64,000 bases of DNA, from positions 1-64,000 of the forward strand of contig JABLUY010000033.1 of NCBI GenBank assembly GCA_013306675.1. Reading direction: 5' to 3'. Positions within the stretch are counted from its first letter, which is position 1; each line of letters opens with the position of its first letter. The position numbers were made by a program, and so were the translations under genes. Shown here piece after piece: positions 36,101-51,100 of this stretch. The notes beneath the pieces were generated by a model that saw only the letters and a program-made list of their open reading frames with translations, made no database searches and was not told where the DNA came from. The stretch is from Thraustochytrium sp. TN22 (taxonomy: Eukaryota > Sar > Bigyra > Thraustochytrida > Thraustochytriidae).

Positions 36101-39100
36101 TTCCTCAATCCTGCCGTCTTCACCGTCATCTTCGCCTTCGCCTTCGCCTTCGCCCTTGTCCTTGTCCTTTTCCTGGCCCTCTGCAACGTCGACCTTTTGG
36201 TTGTCCGCTCCCGCACCCGTCGCGGCCAGGTCGGACTCGGTCGTCTCAACGGCGGTGCCCTCCGCAATGGCATCTTCTGTAGCGGCGCCCGTCGCAGCTG
36301 CCGTGGTGGCTTCGCCCAGGCCCTGTGCCTCCACATCCGGCGTGACGCCCTGCACACCATACTCCAGGCAAAGTCTGGTGAGCGAGACGCAGTCGCTGCG
36401 CGGCAGCGCGCCCAACAGCCAGGGAGACTGCTTGAGGCTCGCCAGGAGGCGCAAGACCGCACCGACGAGCTCCGCGCCGCAGGAATGACACGTTCCCACA
36501 CATATAGTCGTGTGCGCCGGCCTGGCGGTCTTCAGCAGCACCTCGGAGCGCTCGCGGAGCTCCTCCAGTGAAGACGAGGGTCGCCCGCCGCCACGAGTGC
36601 TGGCCACGGCATCCGGCAGAAGCGCCAGCGCATTGCGATGGCTGTAGAGGGCCAGCTGTCGGCGAATGCTTCGGAGCGCGAGCCGCGTCGTGAGCAGCTT
36701 CTGGTACAGCGCGTGCGGCGATTGAGCATATGCCCGTGAGCTCTTGCTCATGAAGTCCGCTACCTCGGCACTCACCTCGGTCGGGTCCGAGCTGAGGCGA
36801 CCGTAGACGGACTGCGGTGCGCGCCCATAGAGCCGGCGCAAGCCGTCCGCGCCTCCGCGCGGGTCCCTGCGCGATCCACGCGTGGGCGCAGCCTCGCTCT
36901 GACCCCGCCCAGCCACGCTCAAGAGACCGTCTAGCGCTGCAGGCGCGAAGAGCGCCGTCTCCACGAGCTCGAGCGCGTCGTCCGACTGAAGCGCGGCGTG
37001 CAGGGTCTCGCCCAAGGCCGCACGGTCCGCTGCCAGGGCCTTGGCAGCCTCGTCCTCAGCAGCACGGTCCGCTGCGAGCTTGCCCTTGGTGCGTTCTCTC
37101 GCGTCGTCCAAGGCTCGGGGCCGGCGGCGCGTGATCGTGACCTCGCGATGCTTGCTGCCACTGCCACCACTGCCGCCGCCGCCAGGCCCACCAGGCCGCA
37201 CCTCGCGCAAAAGACCCAGCGAGCGCAGAATCTCCAGCGATGCTGGCCTGCCCTCCAGCTCCTCCAGCTCCTCCAGGCCGGACACCACCCAGCGCGAGCC
37301 GTGGCGAAGACGCGACCGCCCGTGCCCGGCACGGCCGCGCACGCCCCTGCTTTGGGGGTGGTTGCCGCTAGTTACGCCGCCACCACCGCCGGCACGGCCG
37401 CCACCACCGCTGCCGCTGCTGCTGCTGCTGCTGCCACCGCCCGCAGCGGCGGCACCGGGCCCTGCATGGGACCCGGAGGCCTCGCCGGCGCCCTTGGCGG
37501 AGCTGACTAGCACCGAGGCGCCGCGCTGATGGCGGCCCATCGTCTCCCAGACGCGGACACCGTCCGCTTCCGAAACACTCGTTTGCGCAACGATGCTGCT
37601 GCGCAGCTTCACAGCGGCGTCCTCGAAGGAGGTGATGCTGCGGTTCGCCTCCTCGCGATCCGCCTCCGACTGGATCGGGGGGTAGTCTGTGGAGACGCGT
37701 GCCTCCAGCGAGTAGGTGAACTTGGCATAGCGACAGTACCCGCAGTCCACGCAGAGAAAGGCGTTTCGGTCCTCCTGGTTGATGCGGCGGCACTGCCGGC
37801 ACTGGAAGACCACCTCGCCGCACGAGCACACACCGTTCTTGTTGGTGACCACGCGGTTGCAGCGGGGGCATGTGTGCCGCTCGCTGTTCTGGCTAAACTC
37901 CAGCTCGCTCGTCGTGTGGTAGCGAAAGAGCAGGTTGCTCGTGGACACGGGCACCGTGAGTCTGGCGGTGAGCCGAAAGGATGACTCCTTGCCCATGGCG
38001 AAGGTCGCGATCTCGTGCCACTGGTCTTCCTGCGCCTGAAGGCCGGCCAGGTCCGCGGCCGGGTCGCTGTTGCAAAAGACCGTCACCTTGTCCACGCCGC
38101 AGCCGAAGATCGATGACTGGGTCTGCACCGACACGTGAATCGCATTCACCGCGTACATGCAGTCCATGCGAACGAGCATCGAGTTCGACGTGAAGATTAC
38201 CTCGCGTCGGGACGACTGCAGCGTCAAGCTCTTGAACTCGCGCCGCGGCGCGCGACATGTCGAGCACACATGCATCCCAGTGGCGCTCGACGTCACCGGC
38301 GGCAGGGCCACCTTGCGAGTCAGGGACTCGGTTTCGATCACCGTCGCGGCCGCGCCTTGGCGAGCGGCCCCACCAGGAGCCACCTTGCCCTCCTCTTCTT
38401 CGGCCCCTTCCCGCGCATTCCGCGCGTCTTCCTCCTCCGCTTCCCTCCTGCCGACGACGCCCTCCTCCTTGCGAGAAACAGACCAGGCCGTGCGCTGCCC
38501 CGAGGAGGGCGAAGCATGCCTGGGCTCCGTCTTGAGCCGCCTCAGCGTGACCAGATTGCCGACCTGCTGGTTCCTGATGTCCGCCAGGTCCTCCACCACA
38601 ACTGGCGCCAGGCTCGCGAAGAGGCTAGAGATCTTCTCGCCAAGCGTGAGGCGAACGGCGGGCGAAAAGTCCGCGGCTCGCCATTCGCTGTTCGCAGACA
38701 TAATGCGCACCATATGCACGAGCTCCAAACCGTACTGCGTGCCGTGGTTGAGCAGAGTCTGGAACCGCGAGACCAGGTGCACAACCATGGTCGTCCGTAC
38801 CTCAGCGGCCTCGGCGGCCACCACGTTGCCCTCCTCTGCGCAGCCAAGGGTAACATAGAGCCGTCGCCACAGGATCGCTGCGAGCAAGCGCACGTTCTCC
38901 TCGGCGTCCTCGAGAAGGAGCGCGTCCACGAGTTCCTCGAGGAGGCTGGCATTGCCGGAGAGCGCTTTCACGACCATGCCTTGGGCCTCCGCAACGCCTT
39001 GCGCGTCGCGCTTCAGCCGGCCCACGGCCGGCAGCGCCCGCGCAAGGATCTCCAGGACAAGGACCCTGGATCGTGTCGTGAGCACCTCGAGCGCCGCAAA

Positions 39101-42100
39101 GAGCGTTACAAAGGCCTCCGAGTCAGCACAAAAGCGCTCCCAGTGCGAGACGGCCCCTGCCACGCTCTCGTGGAGCTTCTCCACGGCCAGCGTGCTGCAC
39201 GCAATGTCCTCGTACGAAGCGCCGCCCGGCAGGTAGCCCGGCATGAGGCCGCCCTGCAGCCTGCGCTGGGCGCGATCGGCGCCCGTGCGTCCAGGCGCCG
39301 TTGGTGCCAGGGCTCGCTGCACGCGCTGTAGGCCGGTCGCAAAGACCGCGCGGTCGCGCTCCCAACCCAGAGTGGCGTTGGCCGCACCGAGCCTCGCGAG
39401 GATGGAGTTGCACTGCGCATGCAAGAAGCTAAAGCGCTCGCTGCTCGCGAGCGGGATTAGGCCCTTCATCACGTGAGACTCGTCGACCGGCGCGCCGGCT
39501 TGCGTGCTCAGCGCGGCCAGCGCGGCGACGGCCTTGAGTAGCGTCTGCACAAGCTGAGGACTCGCGAGCAGCCACGCGCCGCCGCCGCTGGGCACCTCCA
39601 TCTTCATGGCGTGCAGCACCGGCTTCCAAAAGGCATCGTCGGCACTGGGCTCCTCCGCTCCAGCTCCAGCGTTGGCGCGCTCCATGGCGCTGTCCTCGGC
39701 GCCCGCTGCATCATGGGACTGCTGCTTGCGGGTCGCCGCGCTCCCAGACTTGCCTTCGCTTGCAGCGTGCTCTGCGGCATACACCACGATGCGCGCCTTC
39801 TCCGGGCGCGGGCCCAGAAGCTCATCCAAAGTATCCTCCGGAACTTCTGGACACAGAGCCAGAACACGCAGGGCGGAGGCCGCAAGCTGCGCGAGGAGCG
39901 CGGCGCTTTCGCTGCCAATCTTGTTTCTGGCCTTGGCCTTGCCCCTTTTGCCCGCAGAAGAGGGTAGAGAGGAGGAGCACAGGACCACGCACGAAAGGCA
40001 GACCCCGAGCAAGTGTGCCGCGCCATCGCTGCGCAGCGCTGACACGAGGTCCTCGCTCCGATCGATGGACTCGAAAAGGGCAAGCGCCTCGCTCGCCACG
40101 CGGGTCAGGAATGGATCGCTCTCCCCGACAGCCTCTGGTTTGCGCGCCGCAGCCTCCACCTCCACACCTTCCATGTCCTCGGCAACGCCCTTGGCGTCAT
40201 CCTTGGCGTCCACCTTGCGCTCCTGCTCCGCGCCATCAACGACAGCGGCGGTGGCGGTGGCGGCACCGTCCTCCTCGATCTCCATAGAGGAGGACGATTC
40301 CGGCGCACCCTCTTTAGACTTGTTTTTGTACTGGCCGGGCATGTCAGCCAGCACCTTGCCCATGACCACAAGCGGCACGACACTCTGGCCGAGGGTCGCC
40401 TCACTGGAGGGCGGCAGCCTCGTCTTGGCGGAGGTCGCCGCAAAGGCAGCCTCCATCAGCTCCGTGGCGAAGTCACGGGCGAACTCGCCCATCTTGGCGT
40501 ACTTGAAGCTATTCGCGGGCGTGAACGACTTGGCCAGGGCCTCCACGGCGCCATCCATCGCCTCTACAGGAGGCACGGCGCGCTTTGCCGCATCCTCGTT
40601 GGCCTCGACGGCCTCTGGAGCCGGACGCGGCTGGCGCGAACGCGACGGGCGTTCGATTGCGCGCATCACCATGCGGTGCGAGCTTTCGTGGCCATTCCCG
40701 GACGCGCCGGCCTGGTAGCACGTCCTGCAGAGGTCAAAGTCCTCGCAGTCCTGGCACTCGAATCGCACGTCCACAAGCGGCACGGTACCACAGCTGTCGC
40801 AGCGATAGGCGACGAATCTCGCGCCGCCCGGAAACCGGCCGTTCGCCTGGTCGTCGGCATCCCCCAGGCCGTCCGCCTCGCTCGCACGAGCGCCCGATAC
40901 GGGCGCGGCGGGGACATCCCGTGGCGCAGTAGCCTGCGAGGCCGAAGCCTCGGAGGGCGGCGCCTTGGCGTTGCGCTCGCTCACCTGCAGAAAAAAGTTT
41001 TGGACGGACTTGAGCGCGAGCGTGACAAAGTGCGCCAGCTCGGCCTGCGCTCCGCTCGTGACGGACAGCAAAACCTCCGCGGCCATGCGCATCACCGTCT
41101 CCTTGTCATCCGTCTGGCTGTCCATCTCCCACACGATAGTTGCGGTGGAGTAATAGACGCAGTGCACGAAGGTGCTCACAGTGCGATGGATGTCCAGCAT
41201 CGTATCTTGGTCCGGGCGAGGCACCAAATCGAGCAGGACCGACGCGCGCAGCTGGAGAGCGCTCGCCAAACCGCCAAAGACAGCCTCAAAACGGCCCGTC
41301 TCGAGCAGCCAGGAGCGCCGGGCGGTGCCCATGCGCCGGAGCGCGAGGTCCAGCACGTGGCAAGCGCGGCTGACGCGCTCGAAACTTCCCAGCGCTGTGA
41401 GGCCGTCAGGGTTCCCAAGCTGCTCCAGGCAGCTTGAGATCAGCGTCTCGGCAGCGCGCTTCGCATCGGGCGGTCGCGAGGCCCCAGACGCGCGTAGACC
41501 CTCCAATACGATGACCTCGGCGAGGTACACCGGCGACAGGCCGTCCACGCCGCGGAGAAGGTCGGCGGCAGCCTTGGACTGCAAGTTGTGCGCCGCCAGG
41601 TCTACGATCCGCTTCGGGGCAATCGCGGCGCTGACGCTGCTGGTGCTGCCTGTAGACCCAGCGGCAGCCGCCTTGGAGTCCTGCTTGGACACGCCGATGG
41701 GCTCCTCCTGCCTGTGCGCGGCGGACACCTGCGGCAAGGTGAGGGCGGCGTCCAAGGCCTGCGCCCAGGCGGCGCGCACGGCGCCTTGCACGCCAAAGTA
41801 GACGGGCGGCCGCGCACGGAGACCCTCCACATCGCCCGCCAAGATAGCCTTGGCCAGGCGCCATGCCGGGCGGACATAGTCGAACCATAGCGCGCTTCGC
41901 GTGGAGACTGCATAGGCCTCCGCTGACACAACCTGGACGGAGGGCGGGTCGCCCGGCGCCTCCAGCGCGACGTCCACTGTGCCGCTGGCCTGCACGAGGA
42001 GAGCCTCGAGAGGCGTCAGTGGGATATCGTACCACGTGCTGCCCTTGCTCTTGCTGAGCTTGCGCAGGTGCACACGGCGGCGCAGCGGTCCGACGACGAA

Positions 42101-45100
42101 GCGCGCCGTGCCGCTCTTCTCGCGGCCCTTGCGCGCACCCGCGTCCTCGGACTCCTTCGCGCCAGCCTCGGTGGCCTTGGTGTCGGCCGCTCTGCCTGAC
42201 TGCGCAGAGGCACGCCGCTGGCTCTGCTCCTGGCGCCGCAGGCGGGATACAACATTGGCGGCGCTGGCCGCGCCCGCGATACGCGACGCGAGGCCCTCAA
42301 AGTAGTCGTCGTGTGCCTTGTCCTCGTCGCCTTCGTCGTTCATGGCCATGTCGCCGTCGTCCAGCCCGTCAATGTCTGCACCCGAGTTGCGGCGACCGGT
42401 GTGCTCTTGCATGAGAAGCCGTTCGTAGTAGGACATGGTCGAGGAGGCCTGCGCCCCCGTGCGCTGGAGCCGCTGTCGCTGGCGTTGCTGGGCGTTGAGC
42501 AGGTGACGTTGCTGCAGCCGCTGGAGCGCGGACGACCCGCGCTGGGCCCCGGACGCCCTGTCATTGGGGCCTACGCACACGCGCACCGCCATGAGCGCGT
42601 ATCCCGGACAAGAGAACTGCGCCGTGAGGTAGCTGCGCTCGCTGGCCTGGGCGCGACTCAGTGCCGCCTCTGGCCGCCGTTGGGAGAGCACGCTGGGCCG
42701 CTGCGGGTGTCCAGCCGCCGACACCAGGGACCCGCCCCAGGAAAAGCTCGCGCCGAGGGGATGCTCAGGTGTGAGCGGCAGGAGGCGCTCAAACAAAAAG
42801 GGGCCCGGCACCTCGAGCGCCTCTGCCAGGTGCGCTAGGTGCGGCGGCGGCGCGGAGTTTGAGCGCTCCGCAGACAGGGCAATGAGGCGCCGCGCAGCTC
42901 TGCTCCTGCTGCTGCTGCTGCTGCCGTTGCCGCCGCCGCCGCCGCCCGAGGCATCCGCTCTCTTGCCGCTTCCGCCGCTGGTGCCGGTCGAGCCCCCCGC
43001 CTTAGCTACGGCTCGCTGAAGTTTCTTGGCACCCGACAGCACCGCCTGAAGCTGCGCTTCCAGATTCCGCTGCGGGTGCCGAGCCACGAACTTGGCCAGC
43101 GTGCCATCGTCGTACAGCACGAGGAGGACCGAGTTCTCCGCACCGACAAAGGAGAAAGAGCTGTCACCAGAGAGACGGTCCTCCGGATGTCGGCCACCGA
43201 AAGCTCGGCGGAGCTGCCAAGCGTTGGGTACGTTGCCAAAGAACGAGGTTGGCTGCTCCAGCGCAAAGTTCCCGTAGCTCGAGTCGACGGCCCACATCGG
43301 CGGCCACACGCAGACGCTTGCGATGCTGCGCGGCCTGTCCGGGCCCGAGACATTGCTGCCGCCGGCCATGAGCATGCGCGCGCGCACGCGGCGGCTCCGA
43401 ACGTCGTCATCGCCCGCGATCTCCGGCGACACACCCACACTTGTCGCGGCGGACTCCTTGCTGTCCGCAAAGAGTTCCTTCACCTGGCGAAAGGCGAGCG
43501 AGCCAGCCGCAGGCGAACGAGTCCGCGAAGACTCGACCACGAGCACTTGGCCCGACGGACTCGTCGAGAAGCGAGGCATGCCCATGGAGAGCCAGGACCC
43601 GCGCCCGAGCGACGGCTCGTAGTTGACCCCGGTATCGCGCCAGTCCAGCCAGAGCATCTGCGTCAACGCGACAGCCTCCGTCGGGGAGTCCAAAGGCGAC
43701 GAAGCCCCGACGCCAACATCAGTCACTGGAAAGGAATTTCCGACAACCGCACCGGTGGCATCGAAGGTAAGATGGCCCACGGAGCCGTCGAGGTGCGCCA
43801 CGAGGAGGGCATGGGCGCCATCGACACAGAAGGACGCCGGCGGCACGTGCATGGAAGTGATCTGACGCGGCGTCCACGGAAGCTCGACGTCCCGTGGGTC
43901 CGGGGTTTCGATGGGCGCCTTCTGGCCGGGCTCGGGGAGCCTGACGTCCTGCCGCTTCAGACCGTGCGCCTGCGTCGCGATGTACACACAGAACTGGCCA
44001 TCCTTGCGCATGCTGGCGGCGGCAACGCCCCCACACACGAAGCCCGCGGCTGCGGGGAGGACGGTGAAGGTCTCGATCTGCTCGCCGAACTCGAAGAAGA
44101 GGACCGGGTACGTGCAGTCGGCCGCGTAGTCGAAGACCTTCATCCAGAGCGTGGACACCACGATTATGTACTCAGGGTGGTTCGGGACCCAGGCGGCGCC
44201 AATGATCTTTCCGACAATGCCAGCGTGCATCTCGAGCTGCGTCAAGCCGAGCGCGAGCTCCAGGCGCACCTTGCTCTCGACACTGCCGTTTGACGCGAGG
44301 CGGACAACCACACAGTTGGCCTCGCCGCACGCGAGGAGCGCGCTGTCATTCCATGGGTTGAACTCCAGCTGTCGCACCACGAAGTTGAGCGGGACCCGCT
44401 GCGGCACAAGCGCAGACTCCGGCACGCGCACCTCCACCTTGGCTTTGGTCGCGCCGGACGTCCCCGCGGATAATGCTCCTGCCATCCTGCCCACCGCGGG
44501 ATCCGTGCCGCCACTGGCGTCATCACTGGCCTTGCTGTTGAGGTCGTTGTTGACGTTATTGTTGCTGGTGCTGCTGGGGCCACTGCCATTGCCGCTGCCG
44601 CCGATGGCGCCGCCGCCACTGCCCGAAGCGGTCTTGCTCGGGCTCTTGGGGGCAAGAACCGGCTGCGTGCCGTAGTGGCGGCCCATCTCGTCGCGAGCAC
44701 CGGGGCAGAGAAGCGCACCTGCGTTGACGCAGCGCAGGCCGACGCCCTCGGCGACAAACACCTGGCCCTGGGCATTGGCGGCGATAAGCTGCTCAATCGG
44801 CGAGCCGCGGTTCGTGGCAGCCACCCCGGAGCGGCCGGCAAGGGCCAGAATGCCGGTCCCAGCGCTGCGCGCCATGGAGACACGCTGCGCAGAAGAAAAG
44901 GCAGCCAGCCCTGTGGGCAGGTCTGTCATGCGGCGGCGCGACTTGAAGGCGTCCGGGACCGTGGTCACGCGGCGCTCAAAAAAGCCCTCGAACGAGGCTG
45001 AGGTGTCCTCCATGAGCACCTGGACACGGAGGAGCCAGTCAAGCGCCAGCACGACCGTCTCGCCAAAGCCCGTGGCCTCGAGCAGCGCCTTGACCTCCGG

Positions 45101-48100
45101 CTGAAGCGTCGCAGCACAGTCCTTGGCGAGCGCGTCCATGCATGCCTGCAGCATGGCCTGCAACGTTGGCGCCGCCCGAGCTGACGCAGCCTCCACCGAG
45201 GATGATCCGGAAGAGGGTGCCTCTTCGCGGCGAAAGCCGGGTTCGTTGGACACGAGCCGCGGTTTCTGCGCGCTGCACCCCTTGCCGGCACCGCAGTCGC
45301 AAAAGAAGCGGGAGCGCCGTGCATAGGTAATTGCGTGGCCACGGTGGCAGGTGCGGGCGCAGATGCTGCAGCAGCCCTTGTCCTCCACCAGGTCGCAGGT
45401 CAGACAATGGTACCAGTGCTGCTGCAGATAGTTTTCGCCGCTTGTGGAGAAGGTGCAGGTCTGTCGCGACGCGGTCCGCTTGCTGCCGCGCCGACGACTA
45501 CTGCTGGGCGAATTGGTGGTGGTGGCCTCCGCGCCAGACTTCTTCTTACCGTCCTGGGGTTGGGCCCGCAAGGTGGTCAGCGCCGCCGCGATGCGTGCGG
45601 AGGGCACGGTACGCGTGGAACTCTGCTTGCCGGAGCGACCCGCGGGCGGCGAAGACGCAGCACTGTCGGCGGGGAAGCGCGTTGCAGCAGCAGCAGCGGC
45701 AGCAGCAGCGGCAAGCTTACGCAACGCGAGCTCCTGACGGAGGTCCACCACAGCGGGGCTCCCCGCGCCAGCCAAGGGCGGAAGGCCAAGAGGCGGTGCA
45801 CCTGCAACGTCTCGCTTTTCCTCACCGCCTCGCTCGGCGCTGACGCCCGAGGTCACGGCGTGCTGCTGCGGGTCTAGCAGCGGCGACACCGAGAGGGGCG
45901 AGGGCTGGTCAAACGGTTCAAAATGCTGCGCGTAACCATCGCGCCCCGTCCGCGCCTTCCTGCCCTGCTCAACGAGGAGGTTGTCATCACTGCCGGGGTC
46001 GGCGCTCGACTCCGCACGATCACGCGTCTGCAGACCGTTTTCCTCGTCTTCATCCTCGTCCTCATCGTGATCTCCCATCTCAACCATGTCTTTGTCGTGG
46101 TTTGCATCCGCCTCGTCCTCGTCCTCGTCGCCGTCCTCATCGCCTTCGTCGTGCTCGCCTTCGTGTCCGTCGTGCTTGTCATCGTCTGCGATGAAATCAA
46201 GGCCCTCCTCGTCGTCGACTTCGACTATGTGAAAGCCCTCGGCACCCCTCATCATCACCACGCCGCCAGGCGGATGATCCAGACCCTCGTCGTCGTCGCC
46301 CACGTGTCGCATAAAGCTTCCGTCCCCTTCGTCATCTTCGTCGTCGTCGTCATCGTCGTCGTCGTCTTCTTCTTCTTCTTCTTCTTCCTCTTCGACGCCC
46401 AAATCCCGGTTCGCCCGGCCCTCAGCGTCCGTCCTCCCGTGGCCCTCATCCGATTCGCGAACTTGACCATCATTGTCGCCATTGTCGCCGTCATCGTCAT
46501 CATCATCATCATCATCGTCGTCGTCGTCGTCATCGTCGTTGTCCTCCTCCTCCTCCTCCTGGTCTTCCTCCTCGTCTTCTCCCCCTTCCCTCGCATCTTC
46601 ATTCTCCTCGTCGTCGTTGCCATCGTTGTCGTCCTCCTTCTCCCTGCCGCCGCCTTCGGAGGTGCGCGCGCGATTCAAAAAAGGCTGCGCAGAGCTGTCT
46701 CGGACAGCGCTGTCAGCCTCGCGCAGAACAGTCCCTGTCCTGTCTTCGTCACTCGTTTGCTCAAAGAACTTGAGCATCTCGGAGTCCAGCATTTCAGTGT
46801 CCGAGCTTGCGCCGGGACGCACAGCTCCGCCCGCTCGGCCTTGCAAGTGCGCGTCTGCCAAGCGTGCGGCGCGCAGCTCCTCAAGATGAACGAGGACCGA
46901 CGCCGGGTGGCCGCCCCAGCCGGCCCGGGTGGCGTCCTCCATGGTGGACTCGCTCTTGCCGCCCGCGCCGCTTGTTGAGCCAACGCCAACCTGGTGCGTC
47001 CCCCCCCTGGGGCGACCCGCGAGCGCGAGCGCGTCGAGGGAGGCCCGGAGCGCAGCCTCCACGAGGCGCGCGTTGAGCTCTACGCGCGCGCCGTCGCCTG
47101 GAGTTGTCCCATCCTTGCTCGCATGAACGACGACTTCGTGACACATTTGAAGCAGGCTCTTGCACGAGGTGACCGGGACGAGGAGCGTCAGGAGCTCTTG
47201 GAAGACCTCAACAGACATCTTATGTTGAAGCTTCGCAGCGGCGCGAGTGACAGCCGACGCGAAGGGTGGCGCGGGCATGGTCGATTCGAGCTGCAGCAGT
47301 GGCCCGAGGCTCGCCAGGGCGACAGCGCCACTGAGGACGTCGTGGAGCAGAAGGCGGTGCGCGAGACCTTCCGGTGCCGCGCCACAGCGGTGCGTGATGG
47401 CGTGGCCGCGCGCGAGCAGGACCTTGGCGATGGCCTCGACGATGGACCAGAGCTTGCGGCGGAGGGCGTCTTGCGTGAGCGCCAGCAATGGGTACAGCGC
47501 AAGCAGCTGGTACAGGACCTGTTCGCCGCGCGGCGACTGCCAGGCCTGGTCCGGCTGCGACAGGTTGGCAGCCATGACGTCGAGCAGGCTTCTGAGCAGG
47601 TCGCAAAAGGGGTGCTCCAGCTTGTCGCGCATGGAGAGGTCGTCTGAGGCGAGCAGCACGCGGCCCTGCGCCAAGAAGAGGGCAATATCGTCCCAGCGCG
47701 CGTTGGCGCGCGCGTCTGCGCCAGCGCCGAGCTCGTCAAGCGCGTGAAAGGCGGCATCCAGCATTCGGTTCGTAGAGCCGCGCGTGAACACCTTGGCCAA
47801 TGCCTCGCGCAGCAGCTGCTTGACCGGTTTCGGAACGAGCGTGGCGTCAAGCTTGCGCGCCGCAGTGATGAGCATGGCCAGCGAGACATGTGCGAAGCAC
47901 AGGGAGGCATTGAAGGTGGGCTCCATGATGGGTAGCACGCGCAGCACGGCATCCGCGGCGAAGGCCGCCGCGAGCGAGCCGAGATCCGCCGGCCCGCGCA
48001 GGGTCGCGTCGGCGGCGAAAGGGGGGTCCATGTTGATGTCGCGCAGGATCTTGAGGCGCATTACGAAGACCTCGGCGTTGGCTTCGCCGTCGCAAGCAGC

Positions 48101-51100
48101 GGCCAGCAGGGCGCAGCGCTGCGTGTCCTGCAGAATATTGAGGCGGAGACCGACCTCGAAGAGGTCCCGGCGGAGGCCGGAAGGCTCCAGCAAAGTGTCC
48201 GCACGCACCGAGGCGGAAAAGGCATCCTCGAGCTGTGACTGCCAAAAAAGCAGCAGTCGTGACACGGTGGCCATCGTGCGGATCGTGAGGGGGGCGCCTA
48301 AATGGGGCGCCAGCGCCACGACGAGGCGAGCGTACACGTGTGTCAGCAGCGCGAGGTCGCGCAGCGGGGCGACTGGACCGGACGGGATGGCGGACGCCAG
48401 ACCGGCGATGCCTTCCATCGCGGCGATCGAGTCGGCACTGAGCTGGCCGTCCGGACCGCCAACCTCTTCCGCGGCTTGCGCGCCCAGGGCTAGGACCATG
48501 AGCACGAGGCAAGCTGGGTCCCAGGCGCTCGCGTCGGCCGCAGTATGCGCATCGAGGAGACCGCCCAGGTCTGCGATGCGAGTGACGCCGATCGCGCAAA
48601 CCACGCGTAGGCAGAGGTGCAGCAGCTGGACCGGAGCCGGATCTTGTCGCGCGTGGTCTGGGTCCAAGTCCCGGAGCGCCATGCAACGCGCCAAGGCGAG
48701 GTGAGCGAGGCCCTTGAGGGGCTCCGCAGCGCCAGGCGGGAGAGGCCGCCGGGGAGGCCCATCGGGCAGGGGCGCGGCCAGCGTCGAAAGAAGCTCCGAG
48801 GTCTTAAAGGCGGTCACGAGCCAGGAGAGCGAGGAAGCTTTGGTCCGGTCCCGTGTCGCCGTCACCGATGCCGGCGCTCCCGTTGGATGCAGGTGCTGAG
48901 GCGGCCCCGCCTGCGTCGGCCCCGCGATGGAGGACGCGGTGTCTGTGACGAGGCCCTCAGCAAGCGTGAAGAGCCAGATGAGCTTGTTCGTGTCGCCCTC
49001 ACTCGTGCGACGCACCGTCTCCTCGAGCTCGCGCAGCACCGGTGGCAGCTCCCTAGGCACAAAGGTAACGAGCCGGCGGACCATCCTGCTCAGGGTCGTG
49101 ACGAGCTGCAGGCCGCTCTCACTCTGTCCGCCAGCGCCCAGGTCTGCGCGGATCGCGTCCGAGGCGACGCGCGCAAAAAGGGCCTCCGCAAGGCTGGTGC
49201 CATCTGCCCCGGCGCGCTGCATAGCCGCGGTGAGCGCGGCGTCGAGCATCTCAGCCTGCAGCTCGCTTGGCGGCGCGCAAAAGGCGCCGCCTTGCGCATC
49301 TGGGTTGACGGTTGCTTGGACGAGCAGCGCGATCTCGTCGTTGGAGAGAGTATTGCATACAAGCGCCGCGTAGAGCGGATTGGCGCGAAGACCGTAGTCA
49401 GCCTGCGCCTGGGGCGCCTCGTGCGCGAATGGCATGAGCACGTCGAGGTTTACGCCGAGCGCCTTCATCTTGTAGGCATCCGCGCAGACTTCGGCGAGGA
49501 AGAAGCAGGCGCGCTCCGCGAGCACGTGGGCCCAGAGCGCGTCGCGGTGCGCCCCGTCCAGGCCCGGCGCCACGGCGCCATCCGCATCCGCATCCGCATC
49601 CGCATCCGCATCCGCATCCGCAGCCGCAGCCTGCGCACGCGCCGTGGCCGCGTTCTCACGCACCGCGACGCCGGCGAGCGCCCAGCGCACAAGGGCGTGC
49701 GCCCACTCTTCCTTGCGAAAACCGGAGGGCAGCTCGACCTGCTCAGTCGCCATGCCAACGCCGAGCAAAAACAGTAGCGTGCAGCGCAGCGAAGCGTGCG
49801 CCTCGCTGGCCTCGGCGAGCCACGCGCGTGGCACACTGGTGTGCAGTAGGTGCAGGGCGGTCGAAGAGAGCTGAGCCGGATCCGACTGGGCCATACCTAA
49901 GCAGCTGGCGACGATGCGCGGCGTGAGGATGGTGCGCTGGTCGGATGCGGCAGCGGGCGAGCTGGCGGAACCTTGCGCGTTGAGCACGTGCTGCAGGCGG
50001 AAGAGCTGGTCGAGCAGCGCAAGGCTGTGTTTCTGCATGGCTTGGCGCGGCACAAGGTCGGGCGCGCCAGCGGCGTCCAACGCCGAAGGCGCGACCGGTC
50101 CCGTTGACGCCGCAGATGCCGCTGTGGCCCCCAATGACAGCGCCGGCTTTGCGTCCCCAGACGCTGCCGCGGCGGCGGCTGTCGCGTCGCCGAGCACGGC
50201 CGCCGATACGGCGGGGCCGCTGAAGACGGCGCTGCAGGCTTGGATACCAACAATGCGAAGGACACAGCCCAGCGCGCTCGTGGGCCGAGCCACGCGCTGC
50301 TGGGCCGCGTGCTGCTGGTCCATCAACGCGAGGTCGGCGGCTGTGCGGCTCTCGTCGGAAAGCAGGTAGAGCTCAGCGAGCGAGACATTCGGGAAGCGCT
50401 CGGGCGGGGCGAGGCCTCCGCCGCCCTTGTTGGCGCGGTGGCTGAGCAGGATGGCATCGATGGCCCGCGTGCACCACATGAGCAGGGCTACTTGCTGCGC
50501 CGGCGCGAGCGCGGCCGGCGCGCGAGCCGAGCCCGTGGCCGAGGCTTCCCGGTCCGTCGGGCGCGTGCTGTCTGGCGCATGGCGCCCGCCAAAGCCGGCG
50601 GCAGGCGCCAAGTTCTCCGTCCCGCCGAACTGATCAAGGCCAAGCGCGGAGATACCGGCCATGAGCGATTCCTCCGGAATGCAGAGACTGTCCCAGTCGA
50701 GCGTCTGCCAGGCCCACGGCGCGCGCCTTGGCAGCCGCGCGAGCTCTGGACCCGGCACAGGGATGAGCAGGATTCCAAGCAGCCTCGAAAGCAGGTCCAG
50801 GCGGGTCTCCAGCTCAGGCACGAGCGCAGTGGACACAAAGAGGTCTTTGAGCGCGAGCGCGAGGAGTGCCCTGAGCCACGGGTCGCGGCGTTCGTCGTCG
50901 CCGAGGCCGGCAGTGCGGTCTGCGAGGAAGCCGAAGACGTTCCAGAGCGCCACCGGCACGTAGAACGCGTCAGAGAGGTCGGCCGTTAGGCGCGTGGTAA
51001 GCGCCGTGAGGAAGCGCGAGTTGCGGGCGATGGCCGAGGCCGGCCCGCACACCAGGAGACGGAGCGCCTCGCTCACCTTTTCCGAGGAGACCGGGGTTTC

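Noticed and set aside
38135-39331. 398-residue plus-strand frame over the giant E3
   Set aside because: His/Arg-rich shadow; the E3 frame is continuous and carries zinc motifs on both sides.
45923-46978. 351-residue plus-strand frame that looks like a multi-pass membrane protein
   Set aside because: It is the complement of Asp/Glu codons (GAC/GAG to GTC/CTC) in the acidic tract of the giant E3, which gives false Val/Leu hydrophobicity.
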